IMG/VR virus record: IMGVR_UViG_3300047443_000296
Span: 1-29,486 of that record
DNA from: a virus
Length of the DNA stretch: 29,486 nt
Reading direction: 5' to 3' (one strand)
Shown here: positions 8,193-16,052 of the stretch, one piece after another
How the letters are laid out: every line of letters starts with the position of its first letter
How positions within the stretch are numbered: the stretch's first letter is position 1
Translations under genes and position numbers: made by a program
Notes under the pieces: model-generated
Told to the model about the DNA's origin: nothing
Databases searched by the model: none
The model's input: only the letters and a program-made list of their open reading frames with translations

Positions 8193-10190
8193 TTAGAAGC
8201 TGTAGTTGCCAGGAGCGCGACCGTTTGGAGTGGCCCCCGTTCCGGCTTGTTGAGTTTGTTGTTGCGGGTGATAGCCGAGCGTATCGAGCGCGTAGTCGTG
8301 CGCCTGAAGTTCCGCTTGTTTCGCTGCCACGCGTTGTTGCACCGCTGCTTGAATCTGCTGCAAGCCTTGCTGCAACGCTTCCGGTTGCATGGTCGCTTTC
8401 AATCCGTGCTGCTGGTATGCCTGCATCAAACCAACACCGGCAGTACCTTGACCGCCCTTGTCCTGCATGATGCTCATGAGCATGCTGTCGTTCAGAATTC
8501 GATTCAGAGTCTGCTGCTGCTGACCGCCGCCGAACCATTGCGCGACTGCGCCGCTGATGCCGCTATACCTTCCCGCTGCGTCGTTTGCAATCGACATCGC
8601 GTACTGCAAATCGGAGTTGATCTTGCCGAGGTCCGCAACCTGTGCAGCAGCTTCACCACGGCGTTGAGTAATCGCACTAATCGAATCTGCATGGCCCTTA
8701 CTAACAGTCATGCGCTGATCGTTGGTCATGCCCATACCGCGTACTTGGTCAGCGGTCATCGGTGGAATGCCCATTGCGCCCAAAGTCTGGTTAAGTCGGC
8801 TCACCGCATCAGGATTCGATGGGTCAGTGCTCTTAATCAGGTTACTCATGGTCTCGATGGACTTGCTCCCTACGCCAACACCGTTGAACGCTTGGGTCTC
8901 GCTAGGATTGCGCTTGTTGTAGACGCCGACAGTTGCGCCGTCTGCGTTCTTGATCTCGCCCCAATCCTTGCTGAACTGGCTTTGCATCGTCGCGCTTGCG
9001 AGCTGCTGACCCATCGGGCCAGTGCGTGCGATCTTCTGCAAGTTCGCCATCTGGTCGCCGAACGAAGCACTTGCGTTACCGCGTGCAGCCGCTTGTTCAA
9101 CCATCGAGCGCGGATCGCCAGTCACGTTGACGCCGCGAGCCATTTGATTTTGTGTGGCCTCGACTGCTTGTACCTGCTGCGCAAGCGACGGATCGCCGGG
9201 GCCACGTGGGGCAGTTGGGTCCATACCCAAAGCGCGTGCGCGGTCTTCCAAGCTCGATGCTTGTGGCGGCATCGGCTGAACGAGCGGAGCTTGTGCGACA
9301 GGAGCAGCACTAGGAAGCGCTGTGCCCTGTGCAGGAATTGCAGGCAGTGCGGGTGTCGAGCTAGGCGCAGCAGACGCTTGTGGGGCACCCTGGGGCTTCC
9401 TAGACGTATTGGCTACTGGAGCACCGCCGAACATGCGTGCAGCAAATGTCGCTTCATCAGCACTCAATGGGCCGGTTGTATTAGTCGGCAGATTGGCCTT
9501 TGGTGCGAGTGTTCGGGAAAGGTCAGCACCTGTACCGAAGCTTTGCGGTCCGCCAGTAACCGGGATCGAGGCATGGCCTTGAACTGACACAGTAGCCGAT
9601 GCACCAGCAGGCGCACCAGCAGACGGCTTGCCGAGTACCTTAGCGGCAGCTTGTGCAAGCGTTGGTGCCATCGGAATCGGTGTGATGTCGCTAAGATGTG
9701 GGACCGGGACAGGCGAAGTCTGGATAGCTGATGGTCCGTCTTGTGCTTCTTGCGGGCCGATGCCGTCGCCGTCTTGTGCGGCGTTCGACATGCGGTTAAG
9801 TTCGCGCTGGTCGGCCGCATCAGATTCGATCTGGGTTTGCTGCGCTGCTGCTCGTTTGGCTGCTACTGAGTTGTTCGGGTCAAGCGCGTACGCCAGTGCG
9901 TTTTGCGAATCTTGGCCGAGCTGACGCTGCGAGTCGTCCGCATTATCGTTAGCTTTAACGCTCAGCAAGCCCGCTGCAACGCGTGCCATAGTCGAACCGA
10001 GCGTGTTACCGCCTGCATAACCGATAAAGTCGCCGTTCTTCACGAACTGGCCTTGGTTGCCCTGCATACCCATCTGCTGAAGGGCTTGTGCTGCTGCTCG
10101 TTGACGCTGCACCTTCTGCAAGGCAGTGTCGTAGTCGAACGTGTTTGGATCAGATGGCGTAGTAGGACCGCCGAACCAGTTAGTTGTCAT
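8193..10190 (-). CDS. Large internal virion-type protein, 665 aa
   Basis: The start is set at the ATG at 10190 (MTTNWFGG), because AGGAG lies seven bases ahead of it; the open frame extends 15 codons upstream inside the neighbour. The protein is Ala/Gln/Pro-rich: a helical N-terminus (ALQKVQRQRAAAQALQQMG), a disordered Pro/Ala region at about residues 150-330, and a helical C-terminal half with GGQQQQTLNRILNDSML, then Gln-rich helices. No enzyme motif is seen. Position between the repeat protein / PAPS-reductase-like genes and the glucosaminidase-domain gene suggests one of the ejection proteins stored in the capsid. The start overlaps the end of the PAPS-reductase-like gene by 11 bases. Confidence 0.75.
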   Translation of the reverse strand: MTTNWFGGPTTPSDPNTFDYDTALQKVQRQRAAAQALQQMGMQGNQGQFVKNGDFIGYAGGNTLGSTMARVAAGLLSVKANDNADDSQRQLGQDSQNALAYALDPNNSVAAKRAAAQQTQIESDAADQRELNRMSNAAQDGDGIGPQEAQDGPSAIQTSPVPVPHLSDITPIPMAPTLAQAAAKVLGKPSAGAPAGASATVSVQGHASIPVTGGPQSFGTGADLSRTLAPKANLPTNTTGPLSADEATFAARMFGGAPVANTSRKPQGAPQASAAPSSTPALPAIPAQGTALPSAAPVAQAPLVQPMPPQASSLEDRARALGMDPTAPRGPGDPSLAQQVQAVEATQNQMARGVNVTGDPRSMVEQAAARGNASASFGDQMANLQKIARTGPMGQQLASATMQSQFSKDWGEIKNADGATVGVYNKRNPSETQAFNGVGVGSKSIETMSNLIKSTDPSNPDAVSRLNQTLGAMGIPPMTADQVRGMGMTNDQRMTVSKGHADSISAITQRRGEAAAQVADLGKINSDLQYAMSIANDAAGRYSGISGAVAQWFGGGQQQQTLNRILNDSMLMSIMQDKGGQGTAGVGLMQAYQQHGLKATMQPEALQQGLQQIQAAVQQRVAAKQAELQAHDYALDTLGYHPQQQTQQAGTGATPNGRAPGNYSF

Positions 10191-10929
10191 CAAGTGTCTC
10201 CTGTACTTCGCTGAGACGACGAATAAACGGCTCAACGACTACTCTTATTTTTTTCAAACGTGTGTTCACCTCGGAAGCAACTTCCGGGTGGTTCTTCATC
10301 AGGTATTTATGAGCGCCGTGTTCAAGCCAAGCAGTGCAGCGCATGCAATCTGGTGCAGATGTCAAACCTGCGGCGTAGTAAGGTGGCAAAGGCACGCCTT
10401 GGCTTTCGATGTATTGCTCGACCTGTGCGGTTGACCAATGCGCTATCGGGAACAGCAGTTGCACGCCTTCGATAACGTCGCCGCTTTTCACATGGCTTTT
10501 GGTCGTGTCTTCGTCTCGTTGGCCGCGAAGTAAAAGCGTGATCCGATCAGCCTTCATGCGCTCGTGCATCGGCAACATGATCGAGTTAAAGCAGCAGTTA
10601 TGTCGGTCGATCAGCGGCACGTAACCTTCGATGTCCTGCTTGGCGAACGCGAAGCTTGTACCGGGTTGCATGACATCGCTGGGCCAGCCCATTTGTTCGT
10701 GAACGTCTCTAACGCGGCCCTTAATCTCAACGAAGTGCGGGACTACACCTTTCACGGCATCGACAAGGGCTTGCGTTTCTGGATAGGCGTCACCGCTGTT
10801 CGTGTAGTAGACCGTGACGCGATCCCAGTACGGACGCATCGCCAGCAACAGCGCGAGACTGTCACGCCCTCCGCTGAACTGGAGAGCGATCTTGTTATGT
10901 GCGTCCATAACTTCATCGAAGGTTTGCAT
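10180..10929 (-). CDS. PAPS-reductase-family (PP-loop) enzyme in the virion operon
   Basis: 249 residues. The PP-loop ATP-binding motif SGGRDS is at residues 19-24, followed by the alternating strands and helices of the adenine nucleotide alpha hydrolase fold. A CC pair (HNCCFNS, near residue 111), LRGQRDED, and PDCMRCTAW near the C-terminus supply cysteines and an arginine region like those in phage PAPS-reductase-like and DndC-like proteins. The true PAPS reductase uses a C-terminal ECGLH-type motif, which I do not see, so sulfate reduction is doubtful. Likely roles are ATP-driven chemistry on a nucleic acid or thiol substrate. It overlaps the repeat-protein stop (base 10929) and the next start, so it is co-expressed with virion proteins. 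Confidence 0.8.
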   Translation of the reverse strand: MQTFDEVMDAHNKIALQFSGGRDSLALLLAMRPYWDRVTVYYTNSGDAYPETQALVDAVKGVVPHFVEIKGRVRDVHEQMGWPSDVMQPGTSFAFAKQDIEGYVPLIDRHNCCFNSIMLPMHERMKADRITLLLRGQRDEDTTKSHVKSGDVIEGVQLLFPIAHWSTAQVEQYIESQGVPLPPYYAAGLTSAPDCMRCTAWLEHGAHKYLMKNHPEVASEVNTRLKKIRVVVEPFIRRLSEVQETLDDN

Positions 10930-12818
10930 CAGTACGCTACCGCTGCCGCCATTGCCAGCGAACCGACCGTTCCCATTGTCGAACTCCTGTTGGCTGCACC
11001 TTGAGCCGCCAAGCCAGAGTTGTACTGACCCAGCGAACTTGCTGCGCCGCTCAGGTCTGCACCTGGGGTGTAGCCAGCAGCCGTGAATCCCGGCATCTGC
11101 GGCATGTTCACCTGTTGACCAGTCAGGACAGCGTTCATGCTGTTCAGCGGTTGCAGGTAGTTCTGGTACGCGTCCTGATAAGCTGTTTGGTACTGCTGCA
11201 TCGCTTGCGCGTACGACTGTTGCTGTGCCGCGTTCGCGTTCAACTGTGCTTGCTGGTCCACCCCATACGCACCGAGCGCTTGGGTGTAAGCCTGACCTGC
11301 TGCCGTGTTGTAGGCGCTCTGACCTTGCAAGGCTGACGCGTATTGCGCCAATCCGTTCTGCAAGCCCTGTGTCGCTGCGGTGTTGTTCGCATTGAAGCCT
11401 GACAGGTCGTTTTGGTATTGCGTGTTGTTAGCCGCATTGGTGGCGTTGTAGCCAGCCAGGTTGTTTTGGAACTGCTGCGCCGATGCCGCGTTGTTGAAGT
11501 TCGCTACCGACAGGTCTTGTCCGAACTGCGTGTTTCGCGCTTGGTTCGTGGCGTTGTAGCCCGACAGAGCGTTTGCGTATGCCTGATTGCGTGCGTCGTT
11601 GGTCAAACCAAAGCCGGTGGCGTCTTGGCTAAACTGCTGCTGTTGCGCCGCGTTGTTAGCGTTGAATCCAGTCAGGTCTTGACTGAACTGCTGGCCCTTC
11701 GCTGCATTGCCGAACTGGGCACCTGTCAGGTTCTGGCTGAACTGTTGGCCGAGCGCGGTATTAGCTGCGCCAAAGCTGCTCAAGCCTTGGTTGAAAGCCT
11801 GACCCTGTGCCGCGTTGTGAGCCTGATAGCCAGCCAGTGCCGACGCATAGTTGTTGTTTGCAAGCTGATTGCCGGTCAAGACGGCTTGGTTCGCCAGTTG
11901 GTCTTGCTGCTGGCCTTGAACGCGCATCATGTTCTGCATGGCGTTGTTGTAAGCTTCGGTGCCAGGAGTCAGACCTTGCATGCGCAATTGCGAATCCAAG
12001 TTCTTCGTGTCCTGCTGCCATTGGTCGGTCAGCATGCCGGTCGAGGACTTATAAGCGGCCTTCGCGCCAGCGTCAGCGCTCGCTTGATCGAACTGCGGTG
12101 CGTTCAGGTCTACGCCGCCTGCACCTGCGGTAAAGCCGTTCGGGTCAGTGTGTACGGGCGAACCCTCTACTGACGTTTGCAGCGCACCGGCACTGCTTGC
12201 GAAGTTCTGATTGACCGGATTCGCGCCACTTGCAAAGGTAGTGTTTGCACCGGGAACGCCGCTGTTGAACGTGGTGCTCTGTCCCGGCGTGTTGGTCTGG
12301 AAGTTGTTGTTCAGGCCCGGACCGCCGCTGAAGCTCGTGTTCTGCTGTGCGCCAGAATTGAAGTTCTGGTTAATGCCGTGGTAGTTGTGCGTGTAGCTGT
12401 TCGGGTTGATGTGCGACTGATCGACACTGGCAACGCCCGTTTGGTCAAAGCCTTGGAAGTTCGCGTTGATCGAAGGGACGCCGTTCATGTACGAAGACAT
12501 CGACGGAGCGGTAAAGCCGTTCGCCATCTGGCTTGACACCTGACCTTGCATGGTCTGCGCCAACTGAGACTGCTTTTGCTGAATGTGCTGCTGCGAGTCG
12601 AGCGCGGCTTGCTCCTCCGGTGACAACGAAATGTTGTTCGTCCATTCGGTCGTGCCGTCAGCATTGGGCGTTGAAGTCCAAGTGGACGAACCCCAAGGCG
12701 TGTGCTGATTCGGTCGATTCGCTGCCGTTTGCTGGTTTAAGTTTTGCAGGTTGCCTGCTGCCGTTTCCTTTGCTGCACCTACGTAATCGGGTGCTGGTGG
12801 TGCTGATCCTTTGGACAT
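10929..12818 (-). CDS. Repeat-rich virion protein, 629 aa
   Basis: The start at 12818 is preceded by AGGAAGGA seven bases away; six upstream in-frame codons are excluded. The N-terminus is MSKGSAPPAPDY with a WGSSTW segment. Residues ~150-217 form six or seven 10-11-residue units with N-x-x-F-x-S-G, likely beta. Residues 317-496 form ten uninterrupted 18-residue units around N-A-A-x-x-Q-Q-F-x-Q-x-L-x-G-[FY]-N-A, five helical turns each. The last 45 residues are hydrophobic Ala/Gly-rich. Asn, Gln and Ala dominate. In short-tailed phages, such proteins in this place are ejection or tail-needle proteins; the exact role is inferred. TAAGTAG, a variant of the recurring motif, lies 31 bases upstream. 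Confidence 0.75.
   Translation of the reverse strand: MSKGSAPPAPDYVGAAKETAAGNLQNLNQQTAANRPNQHTPWGSSTWTSTPNADGTTEWTNNISLSPEEQAALDSQQHIQQKQSQLAQTMQGQVSSQMANGFTAPSMSSYMNGVPSINANFQGFDQTGVASVDQSHINPNSYTHNYHGINQNFNSGAQQNTSFSGGPGLNNNFQTNTPGQSTTFNSGVPGANTTFASGANPVNQNFASSAGALQTSVEGSPVHTDPNGFTAGAGGVDLNAPQFDQASADAGAKAAYKSSTGMLTDQWQQDTKNLDSQLRMQGLTPGTEAYNNAMQNMMRVQGQQQDQLANQAVLTGNQLANNNYASALAGYQAHNAAQGQAFNQGLSSFGAANTALGQQFSQNLTGAQFGNAAKGQQFSQDLTGFNANNAAQQQQFSQDATGFGLTNDARNQAYANALSGYNATNQARNTQFGQDLSVANFNNAASAQQFQNNLAGYNATNAANNTQYQNDLSGFNANNTAATQGLQNGLAQYASALQGQSAYNTAAGQAYTQALGAYGVDQQAQLNANAAQQQSYAQAMQQYQTAYQDAYQNYLQPLNSMNAVLTGQQVNMPQMPGFTAAGYTPGADLSGAASSLGQYNSGLAAQGAANRSSTMGTVGSLAMAAAVAY
11331..11870 (-). 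repeat. Ten tandem 18-residue (54-bp) coding repeats
   Basis: Encodes residues 317-496 of the repeat protein. Each unit starts with Asn; an aromatic residue stands at position 8 in most units, and Gly-[Phe/Tyr] at positions 14-15 in most. The period is exactly 18 residues through ten units with no insertions. The DNA has diverged more than the protein pattern, so the repeat is old or under selection for its length. Confidence 0.85.
12168..12371 (-). repeat. Tandem 10-11-residue coding repeats
   Basis: Encodes residues ~150-217 with units such as NQNFNSGAQQ, NTSFSGGPGL, STTFNSGVPGA, NTTFASGANPV and NQNFASSAGAL. The pattern N-x-x-F-x-S-G suggests short beta turns. Confidence 0.7.
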
Positions 12819-12848
12819 CTGCGCGTCCTTCCTCAATGAATGTTCTGT

Positions 12849-12855
12849 CTACTTA
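12849..12855 (-). promoter_or_regulatory. TAAGTAG, variant of the recurring motif
   Basis: Reads CGCTAAGTAGACA on the minus strand, 31 bases before the repeat-protein ATG. A short hairpin (GAGCG / CGCTC, within 12857-12871) lies just upstream. One base differs from TAAATAG. Confidence 0.4.
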
Positions 12856-12902
12856 GCGAGCGATAGCGCTCCTTTCTCTCGTTGATCGAGTCGTGCTACT
12901 GG

Positions 12903-13163
12903 TTAGCGTTGCTCGTTCGGGTTGAAGTACGTACCGCCTTGCAGCGTGCTTGTCTGCGGGTACATGCCCTGCCCTTGCGGTGCGCTGATGCCTTGATAGT
13001 TCTGGCCGCTCTTACCCAGATTGCTCATCAACATAGTGATGGCCTTAACTTGGTTGTCGGTCAGTCCCGATCCCGGTGTTTGCGCCGCCGGCGCTGCTGC
13101 TGGTGCTGCCGGCGCTCCTGGTACTTCTGGTGTTGCTGGTGCTCCTGATGTGCCCATACCCAT
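12903..13163 (-). CDS. Small Pro/Ala-rich protein, 86 aa
   Basis: Residues ~5-32 are a Pro/Ala/Gly tract (GAPATPEVPGAPAAPAAAP) and probably disordered. The remainder is a short helix (LTDNQVKAITMLMSNLG) and a polar Tyr/Gln/Asn tail. AGGAG lies ten bases before the ATG at 13163; the ATG two codons later (13157) is also possible. It begins four bases after the GNAT stop, so it belongs to the same unit as the adaptor and nozzle genes. No family recognised; a minor virion or assembly protein is a guess. Confidence 0.6.
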   Translation of the reverse strand: MGMGTSGAPATPEVPGAPAAPAAAPAAQTPGSGLTDNQVKAITMLMSNLGKSGQNYQGISAPQGQGMYPQTSTLQGGTYFNPNEQR

Positions 13164-13167
13164 TTTT

Positions 13168-13650
13168 TTAGTTCTCCTGTTGTTTTGCTGGCGTCGACCA
13201 AGGGCCTGCCAACCACTGTTTGCGCGTCAGCCCGTAGACAAACGCATCGTTACCCTCGCCTAATGCGTCTTCCAGACGACCCACGTACTTGTGCCCCAGC
13301 TTTTCGTGCATGGTGATTGCTGCTGTGTTGTCCACCGATACGGTGAAGTTCCAGCGTGTTTTATCTGCGTGTCGGAACACGAAGTCGTAGACCGTGAACA
13401 CGAATTCCCTGCTACACCAGCGACGTGTTCCGTCGCTAGCGATGTTCCCTTCGCAGGTAGAAGGCGTCCAACGGTTGAACGCAACCACTGCCAAAATCTC
13501 TGCTGGTTTGTCGTCGTGGATCATCACGTGTGCGATGGTGCGGCACTCGTTCGGATCGAATTCCCCGATGTCACCGCCGATACGTTCGCGCATCCATTGC
13601 AGGAATAGCGGCGCGTGCCGTTGGTCAGTGACGATTACGCGCTTACTCAT
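13168..13650 (-). CDS. GNAT-type N-acetyltransferase
   Basis: 160 residues. The start at 13650 overlaps the nozzle-gene stop as ATGA, so the 15 extra upstream codons of the open frame are rejected. The fold order fits GNAT: an N-terminal helix (APLFLQWMRERIG), central strands (AEILAVVAFNRW), then the cofactor-side strand WNFTVSVDN, followed by NTAAITMHEKLGHKYVGRL, the usual C-terminal Asn / helix / LG(H)-x-x-x-G signature. The canonical Q/R-x-x-G-x-G/A pyrophosphate loop is not obvious, so the acetyl-CoA site may be altered. Family members move acetyl groups to amines of proteins or small molecules. Sitting inside the tail genes it could modify a virion or host protein. Confidence 0.7.
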   Translation of the reverse strand: MSKRVIVTDQRHAPLFLQWMRERIGGDIGEFDPNECRTIAHVMIHDDKPAEILAVVAFNRWTPSTCEGNIASDGTRRWCSREFVFTVYDFVFRHADKTRWNFTVSVDNTAAITMHEKLGHKYVGRLEDALGEGNDAFVYGLTRKQWLAGPWSTPAKQQEN

Positions 13651-15296
13651 GCGAACGGACCACCCGGGGCAATCATCAAGTTGGTTGCGCTCCAAAGCGT
13701 GTCAGTTGTCGCGCTTACCGATAGCGTCAATGCCACGTAAGAGCCTGGGTATGCAGCGACGCCAGACCACTTGTTGAAAGTCGTGAGATTTCCGACCCAA
13801 GTAGCGTTCGGGTCGTCCCACTTCGCACTGTCCCAGACTGCGCCACTTGCCGGATTGACCGTCGCGCTACCGACGATTGGCGTCATGTTGAAGTCAGTAT
13901 TCACCCCTACGTAGATGCTTGGGTTCGCACTACCAGTTACAAGGAACGGCTGCACCTGCTTAACATGCTTGACCACGCCGGGGCCGAACGCTTCATCGAG
14001 TGGTGAGAAGGCAGTCATCGCCGTACCAACGATGTTGTTGCCGCCATTGCCGAAGATGTCAGCGCCGTCCTGATAGCCGATAAATGCGAGCGCTACGAAG
14101 TCAGTGCCGCCGAAGTAGAACGCGTCATTGAACAGGCTGAAGCACTGCGCAGGCCAGCCGGTGAATTGCGTCCAACCTTTCGTGATCGTGTTGAAGCAGA
14201 ACTGAAAATTACTTGCCTGCTGGGTTTGCGGTACGTTCAAGAGCATCACGTTCCCACCTGGGTACACGGTAGCTTCAAAGCCCGGAGTGTTCGCCAGTGA
14301 CGCGACCAAGTTGCTGATCGTCGGCGCGATCTTGTAAGTGAAAGCCGATGTGTTTTCGACTCGTGCGCTTTGCAGGTAGCGGCTCATTGGGCTAAGGCCG
14401 TCTTGCGTCAGAATGAGCAAGTCGCCTGCATACTGCGTGGTACAGCGACGACCGACCGGCGAACCAATCTTGTAAGTGCCGATCATTGACCAAGTGGCGG
14501 CGTTACCCGGGTTAGTGCCCTGAAACACGGCAACGTCGCCTTTGTCAGAGATCGCGATAAGCATTGCCTGTGTACCGCTTGAGCCGCCGCTGTCCATCGT
14601 CCAAGTAGCGAGTTTGAACAGCCTGCCGCCTGTCGAGAAGTAGGGACCGAAGTCGATTGGGTACAGCGATCCGCCTACCTGTGCGATGTCGCAGTAGTAG
14701 CCTTTCGTGGAGTTGGTGCCGACGAACCACAGTCGCTGCTGATGCAGCAGGACGTCAACAAAGCTACTGATGCTAACGGCGTTGCCGTTGCTGTCGTTCA
14801 GGGCGAACTGTCCGACGCCCGCGGGGCTTGCTACCTGTGTGCAGGTCGACCACGCGCTGCCGTCATAGACGCGCGGCGCATCGGTGCCATTAACTGCTAC
14901 GAGAATTCCGGTGTTGGCCGTGGTGTAGGTCTGTACGGCGCTCTGCCAGTAGCCATTCGATGTGCTAAGGCCGGTTACGACTGGTGCGCCGACTGCGCCG
15001 CCCTTCGTGATGTCGTAGATACTGCCACCAGACACGGCGAACAGCTTGCTCTGGGTGCTGCTGCGCGCATGGTACGGCAGCAGGCTAGTTGTAGCGGCTG
15101 GCAATCCAGTTGCCCACTTGCGGTAGCCTTGGCGCACGGCCAAGCCTTGGTTAGTCGCGATGAAGTTCTGGATGCTGAGGCCGTAGCTTGGGTCCATTGC
15201 TGACAACGGATCAAGTGTATTCAGGCCGTTGTACGGCGCAGGCAGTCGCTGCGTGACTGCGGTTCGCGTCTGTGGTTTGAAAGAAGTACGCGGCAT
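13647..15296 (-). CDS. Tail nozzle / stabilisation protein (beta-propeller-like)
   Basis: 549 residues, beta-rich throughout, with repeated strand-turn units: SKLFAVSGGSIYDITKGG, TGILVAVNGTDAPRVYDGS, QRLWFVGTNST, AMLIAISDKGDVAVFQG, GDLLILTQDGLSPMSR, FQFCFNTITKGWTQFTG and DAFYFGGTD. This is the pattern of the P22 gp10 / T7 gp12 class of tail-tube (nozzle) proteins, which form the lower short tail and hold DNA in. Its start shares a base with the adaptor stop (TGATG), the usual gene pair in podophages. It is followed with overlap by the acetyltransferase. Assignment rests on order and fold pattern, not on a catalytic motif. Confidence 0.75.
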   Translation of the reverse strand: MPRTSFKPQTRTAVTQRLPAPYNGLNTLDPLSAMDPSYGLSIQNFIATNQGLAVRQGYRKWATGLPAATTSLLPYHARSSTQSKLFAVSGGSIYDITKGGAVGAPVVTGLSTSNGYWQSAVQTYTTANTGILVAVNGTDAPRVYDGSAWSTCTQVASPAGVGQFALNDSNGNAVSISSFVDVLLHQQRLWFVGTNSTKGYYCDIAQVGGSLYPIDFGPYFSTGGRLFKLATWTMDSGGSSGTQAMLIAISDKGDVAVFQGTNPGNAATWSMIGTYKIGSPVGRRCTTQYAGDLLILTQDGLSPMSRYLQSARVENTSAFTYKIAPTISNLVASLANTPGFEATVYPGGNVMLLNVPQTQQASNFQFCFNTITKGWTQFTGWPAQCFSLFNDAFYFGGTDFVALAFIGYQDGADIFGNGGNNIVGTAMTAFSPLDEAFGPGVVKHVKQVQPFLVTGSANPSIYVGVNTDFNMTPIVGSATVNPASGAVWDSAKWDDPNATWVGNLTTFNKWSGVAAYPGSYVALTLSVSATTDTLWSATNLMIAPGGPFA

Positions 15297-16018
15297 CAGT
15301 ACGCGCCTCCCAAGCCGGTGTCTGGAATGTTCGCGGTGGAGAGCAGCGGCACGCCCTCGGTTGCACCACCGATGTTCAAGCGGCGTGCAGGTGTGTTGCT
15401 GCTTTTCGCGTATTCAAGCGCTCGTGCGTAATCGACCAATGCAGCAGTCGTGTCCATGTTCACGGAAGCCAGATACTTGAGCTTAGCGCCGTACACGACT
15501 GTTCGATGGTCGAACAAGACAATGTCACTGTCCTGCTGGATGTCGGACTGCGACACGCCACCGCTGCTGGTGCAGCACGCGTTGCTGATGTACTCGTACC
15601 AGAACGTGTAAGGCGATGTGCCTGGAATTGGGTACAAGTAGACCTTACCGCCGAACACGCGGTAACGTTCAAACGGGCTGGCTGAGAGGTTGCTGACTTT
15701 GAGCTGTTCCCACTCCATTGCGGTAAGCGGGCCTTGCATCGGCCAGCGGTTGTTTTGATCGTAGAACGTTCCACTAATGAAGCGTTCTTCGTCAGATGGG
15801 TATGGGTAGTTATCGACGCCGCTTGTCGTGGTGAAGCTGTAACGCTTTTGCAGTGCTTGCCAATCGTACTCTTGAAGCAAGTCGTCGCAAGTCGCCTTGA
15901 TCAATGCAAGCAGCTTTTGAACGTTTGTGTCGGTTGACGACACAACGATTTGTGGCGTTGGGAATCCAAGTTCCGATGTGATTGCTTGCGCAATTTGAAT
16001 AAGTGTTTTCTGTGCCAT
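15296..16018 (-). CDS. Head-tail adaptor (P22 gp4 / T7 gp11-like)
   Basis: 240 residues. Helical N-terminus (TLIQIAQAITSELGFP), then ALIKATCDDLLQEYDWQALQKRYSF, the helix-plus-WxxL segment typical of adaptors, a beta middle (RYRVFGGKVYLYPIPG, YTFWYEYIS) and a C-terminal helix (VDYARALEYAKSSNTPARRLN). Such proteins bind beneath the portal ring and form the upper tail tube. The ribosome binding site AGGAG is a rather long 12 bases ahead of the ATG; TAAATAG is 28 bases ahead. The stop overlaps the nozzle start. Confidence 0.82.
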   Translation of the reverse strand: MAQKTLIQIAQAITSELGFPTPQIVVSSTDTNVQKLLALIKATCDDLLQEYDWQALQKRYSFTTTSGVDNYPYPSDEERFISGTFYDQNNRWPMQGPLTAMEWEQLKVSNLSASPFERYRVFGGKVYLYPIPGTSPYTFWYEYISNACCTSSGGVSQSDIQQDSDIVLFDHRTVVYGAKLKYLASVNMDTTAALVDYARALEYAKSSNTPARRLNIGGATEGVPLLSTANIPDTGLGGAY

Positions 16019-16045
16019 GTGTTGTTGTGTCGTCTCCTTAATCGC

Positions 16046-16052
16046 CTATTTA
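16046..16052 (-). promoter_or_regulatory. TAAATAG motif ahead of the adaptor
   Basis: Reads AACTAAATAGGCG, 28 bases before the adaptor ATG. Here the TAA is also the stop codon of the upstream gene (16050-16052). Confidence 0.5.

Noticed and set aside
8191-8538. N-terminal extension of the glucosaminidase-domain protein (116 more codons)
   Set aside because: It lies fully inside the upstream gene, is Arg/Ser-rich like a shadow frame, and the ATG at 8190 follows the upstream stop by two bases.
11331-11870. CRISPR array
   Set aside because: The 54-bp period is in one open frame with the repeat visible in the protein and no constant repeat/variable spacer pattern.
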